This document shows, one piece after another, positions 38,532 to 49,900 of a stretch of 64,000 nucleotides of DNA. Origin of the DNA: Serinus canaria. Its lineage: Eukaryota; Chordata; Aves; Passeriformes; Fringillidae. The stretch is from contig NC_066332.1 of the NCBI RefSeq assembly GCF_022539315.1, positions 4,421,001 through 4,485,000 of the forward strand, given 5' to 3'. Made by a program: the position numbers and the translations under genes. The number at the start of each line of letters is the position of its first letter. Position 1 is the first letter of the stretch. The notes beneath the pieces are model-generated. The model did no database searches and was not told the origin of the DNA. It saw only the letters and a program-made list of their open reading frames with translations.

Positions 38532-41500
38532 TAACAATAATAATAATAACAATAATAAAAATTGTGGTTTTGTCTGGTTGGTGGAAGAGCCTCATCAGGG
38601 CTGTGTGGAGCAGTCAGGATGCTTTGGGGACAGTTTTCTTTTGGGATTTAGTAGGAACTGCTACAACAGAAGAAAGGCCATCCTGCATCACCCTGAAGAG
38701 AAAACCACCCCCACCCCAGTCACCTTTTTCCTCTGTCTCTTTGAAGCTGTCAGGTGGCTTTTCCTGCAGCTCAAAGGCTTTGTTGGTGTGTTCAGACCCT
38801 TGGCCAGTGGTGCCAGACTCTGCCTCTGACTTGTGCAGCTGCTCCATCACGGCCTGTGCTATGGGCACCATCATGGCAGTGGTGGCTGTGTTGCTGATCC
38901 ACATGGACAGGAAAGCTGTCACCACCATGAAACCCATCAGGAGTCTGGAATGAGAAGGTTTGGGAAAGCTGGGTCAGAGCTCAGCCTCGCAATGATCTTT
39001 ATTTTCATGACAAGGAGTCAGCTACAAGTGCTGGGTTTGGAGAATGCTCAGCAATCCCCTCCCAGCATTTTCTCCTGCCCTGCTTTGCTTTGGGAGAGAC
39101 CCAGTTAAGATTTAACCTAAATTTTTCTTTTTTCAACCAATTTTTTGACATTCTTGTGCCTAAGGAAGTGGAAGCTGGTAGGTGGGAGCAAGCAGTTTAT
39201 CCAGTCAGATCCTGCATATCCCCCATCATTCCCAGGAAGACATATCTCAGGACACTTGTTATGCATTATAACAGATTTTGAAGAGGGATTGCAAGCTGAA
39301 TTTGATCCCAAATGGCAATCAGTTTAAGCCATAAGGAAGAGGATCTCTTTTTTCCCCCCCTTGTTATTTTATCCCACCTCTATCATTTAAGATTCTCTTC
39401 TGACTCATCTAAAATTCTAATCCTCATTTCAGTATTACTCTGTGATTTGTCTCAAAATTATTCTTTAGATGAGATGTAGATTATATATCAGATGAAAAGG
39501 GGTTTATCTTGTATGCATTTTTATTCTATTGCTTTGTAATTTCCTTCAGTATTCCCTCTTCTTATGAGCTGAGACTGATTAAACAGGGTGGTGGAGCCTG
39601 TGCAGAGCTTAAAGTTCTAGTCTGGAAAACATTTGCTGTTTTCCAAACAAGCATCCCAATATTTTCTCTTCTCTGTGCAGTCAGCAGCAGGCAGAGAATG
39701 TTCTCTGTGTTCCAGCTGTGCTTTTTCCTGACTGTCCAGAGCTCTGCTCCTGGCCCAGCCTGGCAGCACCCTTCTCTTTCCAGCATTGACTCTTGTTGCT
39801 ATTTCTCCACCTAAAACCTTTTTGGAATTAAAAAATTAAATTAAAATAAAATAAAATATAAAATAAAATAAAATAAAATAAAACAAAACAAAAAAACCAA
39901 AATAAAATAAAATTAAAATTAAATAAAATATAAAATAAAATAAAATAAAACAAAACAAATAAAATAAAAAATAAAATAAAAATAAAATAAAATAAATAAA
40001 ATAAAATAAAATAAAATAAAATAAAATAAATAAATAAATAATAAAATAATAAATAAAATAAATAAAATAAAATAAAATAAATAAAATAAAATAAAATAAA
40101 ATAAAATAAATAAAATAAAATAAATAAAATAAAAAAGACACACTAGGAGTGTAAGACCCCAACATTTCCAAGGTTTGTTCAGGCACTAACTCAGCTGGGC
40201 TGCAGGAAAGCATTTGCAGGGAAAGATTTGCAGATTCCCATCAGAGATGGGGTCTAATGCCATAGAATCCTTCATCCCACAGCATTTCCACCCCTGTCAC
40301 TCACAGGGCTGGCCTGACACCAGTGATCAGCAGGACCCTCAGAGCCACTCTCTTGTGCAGGTTCCAGGTCTCGATGGCAATGGCCATCATTAGGCCCCCC
40401 AAAAAGAGCATGTTGGTGTCCTTCAGGTACTCCTGACAGACCTGTGAGGTGGGAGAGGGCAGAGGGAAGAGTCACAAGAGAGGGGGACATCTTCTGAGGG
40501 GGTTTGTTTTAATGGCATTAGCAGGGAGTAACTCTGGGTTGCATCTGAGTGGGGAATTTGCTTTGATTTCAGATTAGCAGCTCCACCCAGAGCTCACTCT
40601 GGGCTCATGCAAGTTCTAGTCCATGGAGAAGGCAGAGAATAATAACAATAAAGTTAAAATAAAATAATAATACTATCAATAATAGAAATATAATGGTGGT
40701 CATCACATAATCCTGGGGAACAATCCCAGAATAAAAAGATTAATACATGGAACAAGATCTCTTACTGTTGTTGAATCCATGATATTCATCAGTGGGAACA
40801 GCAGGACGGGCAGGAGAGCTGTGACAGCCAAAGGCAGAGCTTCTGTGCACCAGAAAAGTGCCATCACTATGATCACATAGCCACAGAGTGCCTCCTGCAG
40901 GGAAGGGGACAGCAATCAGAGCACGCTGGACAGGGAACCTGGGGCTTCTCCCAAAGCCAAGGCCTCCCAATTACACTCACTGCTGATAAAGGGATTAGAG
41001 GAAAGCTAATTCCTGTGCTTCTCTCCCATCTGACCTGTGCAGATCCTAATCCAGTGTCAGGCTGTGCAGCAATCTCATCAGAGCTCTGAGGAGCAGATGA
41101 GACCTTCAGCAGGGGCAAAAATAGCACCAGGGGAAAGAAACACGGGTGACTTTGGACCTTTCATGATAAGGGACTGGAAATCACTGAATAGGCTTCCTGA
41201 TTGTGCTGATGGTGTTCTATTCTGATATTCTGATTGTGCTGATGGTGTTCTATTCTGTATTTATGTCCTTGAGTTGTAGAATCGGTTGCTGATCCAGCCA
41301 AGGCTTCTCCACCTGTTTTTGCATGGGCTTCAGGTCATGGCCCAGGTGAGCCACTGATAATTTCAACAGCCTGGGCTCCTTGTTCTGTAAATACTTTTAT
41401 AACTTTTCACTGGATTATTAGCTTAGTAGAGGCTTTGAAAGGCTTACTGGCAGACTGGTCACAGATCATTTCAGCTGCCACTGCCTTTGTCCTGTTTGTC

Positions 41501-42826
41501 TGAGGAAAGTGAGATGCCCTGCTTCGTGTCACTCTTTTTCTGAGGAAGCCTGGATTTAGCTCTGCTTTGGACAACCACTCCAAATTCCATGTACAAATGT
41601 TTAAGCCAGTCTCTGTACACTGAAAAGATTCAGAATTACTTGTCACAGCAGTGGCATTTGGTTGGGCTGGGAAAGAATGCAAGAGCAGGTTTTGGTGTCT
41701 TCTGTGTTTTGGAACTTGCACAATTATGGGAGACACCAAAGCCAAAGGAAGAAAACCATGGATGTGTGGTCTTGGATAAAGGATGTCCACTGAAATGTAC
41801 TGCTCAGTAGGAATGAAACTGTCGTGGTGCTTTTGGAGGTTGGATTACAGAGGATTAAAGCAAGGAGCTGGAATAATGGGTGGCAGGGTTGAATTTGAGA
41901 TGCTTGGGAACAGGCTCAGGAATTCTGAACGTGGTGTGGAGCTTACAGAGCTGCTGAAGGGAAAGGATGAGCAGGGAGATGAGCAGTCTGCAGAAAAGAA
42001 GAAGGCAGCAATCAAGGTGTGAATTCTCAAAGCAGCCAGAGAAGTAAGTCTGAGAGATTCCCAAAGATACTAAAATATTCCTTTTTGTGCCTTATTTATG
42101 AACGAGAGCATTAAGAACCCAAATTATTCATCCCACTGATCACTGAGAGCAATTTGCCCTTTTGACAATCCTTTTTCTCCATGTTTGTTATTAAAAGACA
42201 CAGATGGGTGCTTTGGGATGTATCTCACAGGCACAGTGCCATTGTTTTCCATCCTGCTATGAACAGGCTCTCAGGCCAAGCTGGAAAAAGGGTTTTCCCA
42301 AACTCAGCCACCCTGTAAGGACACTCTTCTGCCTTTAAGCAGGATTTTTAGCATTGTTTGCCCTCAATTATAATAGCTCAGTGTGCAGTGCTATGTCCTC
42401 TTAGGGCAGGTTAATAGATGAACAGAATAGAAAAAATGTGAAATTCCACCCTGTAGCTGCTGGCTCACACCAGCTTTTCCTGCTCAGCAGTGGCACAGTG
42501 CACAATTTAACCCCAAAAAACCCTTCTCAAAGGTTTCCTCAAGTGGCAAAGGGAAAGATCCAGGACGTTTTTCTATTTCTGTCCTGTTGCTGACTGCGTA
42601 GAAACCAGAGAGAGTCATTTTCAAAGAGCAACTGAACCAAGACTGCCAAATCACTCCACTGGTAACTCCAAGGACTCACTGTATGTAACAAAGCCTCCAG
42701 TAAGTGAGTTTGAACTCATGGCCTCAGGACAAAAAACAAAAAAAAAATCACTCTGTGTCTCCCTAGAACTTTCCTGATCCTGATCTCTCTTCACTTCAGT
42801 GACTCCTTTGCCTACTGAACGTTAAC

Positions 42827-42866
<40 letters not shown>

Positions 42867-44016
42867 ATTCTTCTTATTTTTCTTGGTTGTCTTTTGCTTC
42901 CTGGCGAGCTTTTAAGTAATAATTTAAACTATTTTATTTACCTAGTGAGAGAATGAGAGGCCACACCTGACCACCTGCCCCACTCAGAGCTGTGAGGAGG
43001 ACAGAGCTTTGGGACAGGCAGGGAAGGGTTAGGGAGGTGGAGAGTGGAACTGGAAGGAGTCAAACTGGGAATCAGCAGGGAATGGGAGGCAGAGAGCAGA
43101 GGGAAGAGTTAGGATTTGTTGTCCAAAGAGAGGTGACAGCAGGGGCAGTCTGGGATGAGCTATTTCGTGGTGCTGGGGTTGTAATAAGAGACCAGAGATC
43201 AGATCTTTCTGCGTGAGGAGGTGGGGAGTGCAAGAAACAGTGAGGAAGCAGCAGAAGACTGGGAGTCTGTCAGCTCACAGCTCTCTCTTTGATTGATCAA
43301 CACCCCAGAAATGCCAACCCAAGGACTGCAGCTCCTCACTCAACTTTCCCTGAAGGAACCCTAAGCCAGGTGTCTTCCAGAGCTTGGTGTTCTAAATTTA
43401 AAATCCTTGTTTGGGAGGATTCTTACAGGAAAAAAAGTTAAACAAAACTGAAATGCATGTTATTTTCCTATATGTATCAGAATGCCTTGTCTGTCTGAAA
43501 ATGCCTCCTCAAAGCACAGTGACAACAAGGAAAAAAATAAAAGAAGATGTGGTCTGAACGCCATTAGAAAATGAAAAGGGGGATTAAAATTGAGCTTTGG
43601 GTCCACACAAATATCTTCAGCATAGAAAGTCCTCATAGAAAGTCCTTTCCCAAATCAGCCAGATGCAAAGCAAGAGTCACAAAACCTCTCTCAGGTCAGA
43701 GAGTGTTCCTCTAGAAGATGCAGTCACAGATGTAGCTCCTCATCCATCTATGCCCCACTGCTCTTTTATTGCCCCAATATACTCAGGGAATAAAAAAGAA
43801 GAGAGATCTCCAGGCAGCAGATGCAGGTGCTCTGAGAAAAAAACCTCTTCACCCTCGAAAAGAGCAGCTCTGAGACGTGGAGGCTTTGAAAGTGAATTTT
43901 AAAAAGTTCCTTACCTTGGTGGGCAGAGCCAGGGGCAGAGGGAGAAACAGGAGGGGGACCAGGACGGTGATGAGGTATTTCCTGCAGGCCAGCACTGCCT
44001 GCCAGGAGAAAGCCAT
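31639..44016 (-). CDS. SLC13A2: Sodium-dependent dicarboxylate/citrate cotransporter NaDC1 (SLC13 family)
   Basis: Twelve coding exons on the minus strand: 43915-44016, 40766-40894, 40305-40441, 38724-38944, 37336-37513, 36982-37104, 35790-36011, 35565-35662, 34801-34922, 33499-33660, 32517-32654, 31639-31770. All junctions are GT/AG, all phases close, and the total is 1,764 bp or 587 aa (human about 592). The protein is a polytopic plasma-membrane carrier that couples Na+ to uptake of succinate, citrate and other Krebs-cycle dicarboxylates at the apical membrane of gut and kidney. The family signatures are visible: [20 protein letters not shown] in exon 2, the first SNT motif near residues 140-142 ([11 protein letters not shown], exon 4), and the second SNV motif near 483-485 ([10 protein letters not shown], exon 10) with [14 protein letters not shown] in exon 11. 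These SNT-type motifs bind Na+ and substrate in the DASS fold. The C-terminus ends with an NRT glycosylation sequon (about N581), as in human NaDC1. The start MAFSWQAVL aligns with the human MATCWQAL start. SLC13A3 or SLC13A5 is less likely because of the N-terminal match and synteny with SLC46A1 and SARM1. Introns carry simple repeats and one CR1 fragment. Confidence 0.96.
36277..36367 (-). mobile_element. CR1 LINE 3' fragment in SLC13A2 intron 6
   Basis: ACAGAATCACAGAATGGTTT starts the reverse-complement CR1 tail, followed by GGGCAGGGACACCTTCCACT. Same orientation as SLC13A2. Confidence 0.75.
37161..37238. repeat. Two adjacent perfect hairpins in SLC13A2 intron 5
   Basis: Hairpin 1: arms 37161-37171 and 37179-37189 (11 bp, CTTAATGAGCC) with a 7-nt loop AGAAAAG. 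Hairpin 2: arms 37188-37209 and 37217-37238 (22 bp, no mismatch) with a 7-nt loop CCACAGA. The host intron is only 231 bp (37105-37335). Confidence 0.95.
38214..38565 (+). repeat. Trinucleotide and hexanucleotide array in SLC13A2 intron 4
   Basis: (TAC)n from 38214, then TAATAG/ATAGTA units, an (AATAAG)n block near 38,371-38,404, further TAG/TAA units and a (TAA)n block to about 38,565. In all about 350 bp. Confidence 0.95.
39828..40136 (+). repeat. (TAAAA)n array in SLC13A2 intron 3
   Basis: About 310 bp of TAAAA/TAAAATAAA with C and T interruptions near its left end. Frames on the minus strand made of F, Y, I and L are artefacts. Confidence 0.95.
41197..41256 (+). repeat. 33-bp tandem duplication in SLC13A2 intron 1
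   Basis: CTGATTGTGCTGATGGTGTT occurs at 41197 and again at 41230, with near-identical continuation through TCTATTCTG. Confidence 0.9.
42831..42863 (+). repeat. 33-bp poly(A) run in SLC13A2 intron 1
   Basis: Uninterrupted A33. No adjacent retroposed gene recognised. Confidence 0.95.
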
Positions 44017-44065
44017 GGTGCTGGAGCTGGCCCAGTGCTGAACAGCCTGGAATCTGCTCTTGGAG

Positions 44066-44105
44066 CCTATATAAACACCAGGGAATATTAACCATTGACC
44101 TCGGG
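44066..44105 (-). promoter_or_regulatory. SLC13A2: Candidate SLC13A2 core promoter with TATA box and HNF1/HNF4-like sites
   Basis: Read on the minus strand, a TTTATATAG TATA-like element sits at 44067-44076, about 55 bp upstream of the SLC13A2 ATG. Immediately upstream, 44081-44103 reads AGGTCAATGGTTAATATT, which combines a nuclear-receptor half site (AGGTCA) with an HNF1 half site (GGTTAAT). HNF1 and HNF4 drive many gut and kidney transporter genes, which fits the role of NaDC1. The assignment rests on motif and spacing only; the transcription start is inferred to lie near 44,040. Confidence 0.5.
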
Positions 44106-46089
44106 AGATTGGGTGTTGTTTTTGGAACTGTAATCGGAGAAAGAAGGAAGCGAACAAAGAAGGGAGGAGACAGTGAAAGAGTGTCAGAGCAGGAACTTTC
44201 TGAGGAGAATCTTGCAGAAAGGTGATACATCTATCAGGGAATTAATTCCTTGTGGAGCCAGCAGGTTTTTGAAAGCATGACCTACACTTTTAAAAGTATA
44301 ATATTAATGATTTGGTCTCTAATAATGCTCTCTTTGAATAGGTGCTGTTGTTCCTCCTATTAAAAAAAAAAAAAAAGAAACTGCTCCCTCCAAAACAGGT
44401 TGAAAAATAATTTCAATTTTCAAAAAATATGGGGGAACACTGAAAATGGCACCTGTAATGCTCAAATACAGGGATTAGAAAGGCCAGTGTAAAATGTTAT
44501 ATAAACATAATTGTTTATGATGTTTATGTTTGTTCACTGAGAAATTCACTTTGGGTAGCAAAACCCAGTGGGCAGAGCTGCTGTCACCAGGTGCCACATC
44601 AAGTTCCCAGACAAAAAGGGACTGACAGGCCCTACCTTAGGTCTTGGTGGATTGGGAAAGACTTGGCTACAGGAAATCTCTTTGCAAACACTGGGCTAGT
44701 TTAATTTTTATTCCACATTTTTGATCTTGCAGGTTTTCAGGCACAGCTTTGGGAATTTGCAGGGTGTATTGGGGTTGGGGAGGAAATTAAGAAGAAAAGG
44801 GAAATTAGCAGTGATTCTTCTCCCAGTTGCAGGCAGCTTCCAAAATACAAGCTGTGAATCACTAGATTCTATACATTAACAGGAATAGTACAAAACTTTT
44901 AAAGTCCAGAGGGTAATAAATTAATAAAAGTAATAATAAAATACTGATAACATAATTAAATTAAGTTCAAAGGGTAATTTCTTATTAATGCCACATTGAT
45001 GGCTTTATTAGATCATCCAGGTCCATCCCTCAGCTGATGATAACATTTCCATTTGATTGCCATAAATTATCTTGGTGCTGTTTATAGCTTACTTGAGAGA
45101 GACAAAGGGAAGTACAGCCACTAGGTCATCTGATGCCAGCTCCACAAAAAGCTCCTGCTGTTTCTGCCTCTCCCCCCTTTTCTGCCAGGCCTTGTTTTCT
45201 CTCAAGAATGTGCTAATGATGGAAAATCAGCTGCCAGATTTGCAATCTGGATTTGGGAATACTGCTCGCAGCAAACAGCATCACATTTCTTGGTGCCAGC
45301 CCTGAGCTTCAGCATCTCACCCTTGGTACAGAAAGAATGACAAAGAGCTTTCAAATGAATTCTGCTCCCCCACATCTTGTTCCCACTGAATGTTTAATTA
45401 CTCTCTGACAAGGTGCAGGGACAGCAGCCAACAGCAAGGTCCTTTTTCTGCTTTTTACTCTTCTGCCCTAAGGCTGTGATGGAAATCTAAAAGAACACCT
45501 CGTTTTTGAATCTCTGCAGCACAAACGTTGGCCTCCAGCTGCAGCTTCATTTATGGAGTGCAAATACCAACGTGGAAGGGTCTCAGCTGAAGAATTGTGC
45601 CTGTCCTTTAGAACAGCACCTCCACAGAGATGGTGGCCACTGTCTTGTGAGTCCCAACACTTTCACAGACACTAAAAATGAGTTCTAGAAGTGCTTGACT
45701 GCAAAGTGAGTGGTTTATATCTTGCCCAAGATTTTCTGTGGCCCATGAGCACCTCGGTGCTGTCAGAGGAGTGAGGCCAATTCACATTAGTTTGGAACTG
45801 CTCCACTTTATATAAACAGGTTAATACAATACTCTGAATCCTGTGCTTTGAATTCAAAGGACAGCTTGGTCTTTCCTTCCTGATCAGCTCTTCGAGGCAG
45901 CCAAACCTCACAGGAGAGCAAACAGCACAGCCAAAACCTTCTTTATTAACTGAGTTTCTAAGTTATTTTGTCCTTTATAAAAAGCAGTATTTTCTAATGT
46001 GCTGTGAATTAATATAAGTGATCGTATATTGCTAAATACACTATTTTTCTGATCCTCGTGCAGTTAAAATGTTGATTTTTGTTTTGCTT
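44106..46089. other. Intergenic spacer between divergent SLC13A2 and SLC46A1
   Basis: About 2 kb without a recognisable gene, AT-rich near 44,880-44,960. It may hold regulatory sites shared by the two head-to-head transporter genes, but none is identified with confidence outside the proximal promoters. Confidence 0.5.
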
Positions 46090-46440
46090 GGTTTGTTGAG
46101 CCTGGAGAACACTGAGGGGAGCCTTCAGTGGAGGTTGGAGGTTGGAGCCTTCAATTGAAGGGGCAGGGGCTGTTCTCTCCTCTCTGGTGACCAGGACAAG
46201 AGGGAACAGCCTGAAGGCATGTCAGGGGATTTAGGAAAAGGTTCTTCACGCAGAGGGTGTTTGGGCACCAGCACAGGCTGCTCAGGTAAGGGGTGGGGCC
46301 CCATCCCTGCCGGGATTTAACTGTGTGAAGATGTGGCACCTGGGGACACGGTTTAGCGGGGTGGCTTTGGCCGTGCTGGGTTAACCTTGGACTCGATGCT
46401 CTCAGAGGGCTTTTCTCGCCTCAAAAATGACATGATTTTG
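46090..46440 (+). mobile_element. CR1 LINE 3' fragment upstream of SLC46A1
   Basis: Diagnostic avian CR1 3' wording is present on the plus strand: GAGCCTGGAGAA near 46,100, TTAGGAAAAGGTTCTTCACG near 46,231, GGGTGTTTGGGCACCAGCAC, then GGACTCGATGCTCTC near 46,388. It terminates at about 46,440, directly against the CpG-rich promoter of SLC46A1, with only a degenerate 3' octamer terminus. Confidence 0.75.
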
Positions 46441-46469
46441 TGAAACATCGTCCCCTGAGAGCTGCACCT

Positions 46470-46985
46470 TTAGCACCGGGCTCGCTGCAGGCTCCGGGCG
46501 GCGGAGGGAGCGGAGCCGGTCCCATGCCGGGCGGAGCAGAGCCCGGATCGTTCCGAGCGGAGCTGAGTAAGTCTCGTTCGGGCGGAGCCGTGTCAGTCCC
46601 GTTCGGGCGGAGCCGTGCCAGTGCCATCCCGGGCGGAGCCGTGTCAGTCCCGTTCGGGCGGAGCCGTGCCAGTGCCATCCCGGGCGGAGCAGAGCCAGTC
46701 CCGTTCGGGCGGAGCCGTGCCAGTGCCATCCCGGGCGGAGCCGTGTCAGTCCCGTTCGGGCGGAGCCGTGCCAGTCCCAACCCAAGCGGAGCAGAGCCAG
46801 TCCCGTTCCGGGCGGAGCCGTGCCAGTCCCAACCCAAGCGGAGCAGAGACAGTCCCGTTCCGGGCGGAGCCGTGCCAGTCCCAACCCAAGCGGAGCAGAG
46901 ACAGTCCCGTTCCGGGCGGAGCCGTGCCAGTCCCAGCCCAAGCGGAGCAGAGCCAGTCCCGTTCCGGCGGAGCCTCCGCCCCTCC
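46470..46985 (+). promoter_or_regulatory. SLC46A1: CpG-rich SLC46A1 promoter containing a GC-box minisatellite
   Basis: The 500 bp upstream of the SLC46A1 start codon are very GC- and CpG-rich, and the CpG-rich stretch continues through exon 1 to about 47,230. No TATA box is evident. GGGCGG (the Sp1/KLF GC box) occurs about thirteen times, eleven of them inside the tandem repeat at about 46,565-46,976. A TATA-less, multi-GC-box CpG island is consistent with the known GC-rich PCFT promoter. The exact start site cannot be read from sequence. Confidence 0.65.
46565..46976 (+). repeat. GC-box minisatellite, 52-bp and related units
   Basis: Tandem units begin with GGGCGGAGCCGTGCCAGTCC. The 3' part is regular at 52 bp (unit starts at 46809, 46861 and 46913). 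The 5' part uses shorter related units with GTGCCATCCCGGGCGGAGC. Every unit carries one or two GC boxes, and all three plus-strand frames stay open across the array. Confidence 0.9.
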
Positions 46986-49900
46986 ATGGCCGCCATGGCC
47001 GCTCCGCCGCCCGCCGAGCCCCCGGTGCCCCCCGGCCGGCGCCGCCTGTCGCTGCCCGCCGTGGAGCCGCTGCTGTTCCTGGCCACCGTGTCGCTGGGGC
47101 TGCAGGGCCCGCTGGCCACCCAGTACCTGTGGGACCGGCTGGGGGCCGACCACGGCTACAGCGGCCGCAACAGCACCGACTCCTCCGGCTGCGGGGACAG
47201 CAACGCTACCGCCGACCCCCTGCGGCAGGTGGGGACACCGAGGGACACGGGGGGACGGGAGAGCTCGGGGGTGCTCTGGTGCGGATGAAGAGCTCAGGGG
47301 GAGAGCCCGGCGGGGAGGCACGGGATGGATGGGGAGCCGGGGGGAAAGGCGGGTCCGTGGGATTGGGGAGCCCCGGAGGGAGCGGGAGGCTCACGGTGAA
47401 CGGGAGGTCCCAGGGGAGAGGGAAGCTCTGGGGCAGCAGGGGAGGAGAGATGCCCGGGGGAACAGGGAGCCCCAGGGGGAAGAGGGAGCTTAAGAAGAGC
47501 TGGGAGTCCCTGGAAGCAGAGTCTGGAGGGAACGGGAAGCCCCAAAGGGAGCAGGGAGCCCGGAGGGGAAGGGGAGCGTGATGGAAGCAAGGAGCCCCAG
47601 GAGGAGTGGGGAGCCCAGTGCGTGCTGTTGGAGCTGCTCAGCTGCCCGTTTCTCCTGCAGGAGGTGGAAGCTCTGGTGTCCCACTGGAACCTCTACATCA
47701 ACCTGGGAGGTTTCTTCGTCAGCCTCTTCTCCGTGACTCTCTTCGGCGCATGGAGCGACAGCGTGGGCCGGCGCCCGGCGCTCATCCTGCCGGCAGCGGG
47801 CATGGCCCTGCAGACAGGCATCTACCTGCTGGTCATGTACCTGGAGCTGCACGTCGCCTTCTTCCTCCTGGGACGCATCCTGAGCGGCCTCACGGGCGAC
47901 TACAACCTGATCCTGGCCAGCTGCTTCTCCTACGTGGCCGACACCAGCGAGCGCGGTGCGCGGACGTTCCGTGTGGCCATCCTCGAGGCGTGCCTGGGCA
48001 CCGCGGGCATGGTGGCCAGCATCGGCGGTGGCCAGTGGCGCAAGGCCCAGGGCTACATCAACCCCTTCTGGCTGGCCTTTGCTGCCAGCCTTGCTGCCAC
48101 TCTCTACGCCGCTTTCTTCCTGCGGGAGTCAGTGAAGCAGAAGAAGGCGGCCAAGCTGTTCACGCTCAGCCACTACAAGGCTGTGTTCAAGCTGTACACG
48201 GCCCCCGAGCACCCGAGCTCCAGGTGGAAGCTGGCTCTGTACTCCCTGGCTTTCTTTCTGATTGTCACGGTGCATTTTGGAGCCAAGGACATCTATGTTT
48301 TGTACGAGCTCGGCTTCCCTCTGTGCTGGGCTTCTGATCTCATCGGCTACGGCTCGGCCGCCAGCTACCTGGCTTACCTGAGCAGCCTGGCGGGGCTGAG
48401 GCTGCTGCAGGTCTGCCTTGAGGACACCTGGGTGGCAGAGATAGGATTGATCTCCAACATTGCTGGGCTGGTGGTGATTTCCCTTGCTACCACAACGCCA
48501 CTGATGTTTACAGGTGATGCTGAGGGCTTAATCCCTGTTTCTCAGGCTTTTGGTGAATTGGTGCTGGTGGTGTGCTTCAGGGGGAGTTCAGGCACGTGAG
48601 GAAGTTCTGCCTCGTGCACCAGCCAAACTGTGCCTTGCTAAGGGCAGTGTTGGCCAAACACTGAATTTGGAAGTACATCCCTGTAGTTCCTAGAACATAG
48701 GCTTCCCACAACTGTGTTATACTGCAGACACAGACTGAAGTGCCTTATGAGATCCAGGAGGGTGAATTGTGTCTAAATATAGCAGGGACACGCTGCCAGC
48801 AGCTGCAGATTTCTGGGACTGACTGGGAAGGCTTTATTTTTCAGGTGAGCTGTCCCTAATGTGCTGTGTCTTGCTCACAGGTTATGGAATTCTGTTCCTT
48901 TCCATGGCAGCCACTCCAGTCATCAGATCCAAGCTCTCCAAGCTGGTCAGTGAGACAGAGCAAGGTAAGGAGTTAACCACTGTGCTTAAGCCAGATCCTG
49001 AAATGCTTTTTTCTTGGAATATTGAAACCAGACTCTGGGGAGATTAGGAGTTCCCTGGCTCCTCTGGACTCCTGTGCCCCTGGGTAATTTTATTTTTTTT
49101 TTCCCCAAATAACTGTCATTCTTTGATTCAGACTTGCTGCATTTCTGAGATGAGAACAAGGGAAGAAAAGCAGGACTAGTTCATTCATCCATACCTTCAT
49201 TTCCAAAACTTTTACAAGGAGCAAGAGTTAAAATGGATTATATAACAAGGAGAAAGGAGTCATTCTCCTGACCATAACTTTCCTCTGTAGATCAGTAACA
49301 GTGGGGAGAACCAGGTGTTGTTGGAGGGTTGTATCATTGACCACGGTGAAAGATCATGGATCACCCAAAGGAGGAGCATATTTGCCTTTTGTCCAGTTCT
49401 GTGTTTGGAGGGTTTGCACTTGCTGTGAAACACAGCACAGGAATGTCTCCAGGGCAGACAGGGGAAGGAGGGAATGCAGGTGGAAAAGATGGAGAGGGGT
49501 TTTGCAATACTCAGGTTTCTTATTTTAGGACGGCGATGGCACGTACGGCGCGTTTATGGTGCTAAATCTTGTGCTGTACTTAATGTTTAACAAGTGATAA
49601 GAGGTGCCCTGGCCTGGAGCATTCACAATCCAGCTGATGGATAATGTCCTGGTCGTCTCCTGATACAAATCCTGCAGGTTGGTGAGGTGGTCCTGGCCAC
49701 AGGCTGGATGTGCCAGGCCAGTCCTTTCCCTCCTTTACCACATTGGTATTCACACACCTTTCTGATGGCAAGTGCAAACCCTTGGAAAGATTGGCAGAAT
49801 GCACCGAGGCTGATGTGTTACAGCAGTTTACAGGCAATAACCACCTGCCTATCTCACCATTAACCTCTTATCTCTCTTTTCCAGGTGCTCTTTTTGCTTC

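Noticed and set aside
38093..38595. Homopolymeric Y/S/V/L frames on the minus strand
   Set aside because: Translation of the trinucleotide array in SLC13A2 intron 4.
39836..40213. F/Y/I/L-rich minus-strand frame resembling a membrane protein
   Set aside because: Translation of the (TAAAA)n array.
46402..47119. Long minus-strand frames with repeated GLGLARLRP wording
   Set aside because: Antisense translation of the SLC46A1 promoter minisatellite and exon 1.
47606..48337. 243-codon frame overlapping SLC46A1 exon 2
   Set aside because: Out-of-frame shadow; the other frame gives the transporter.
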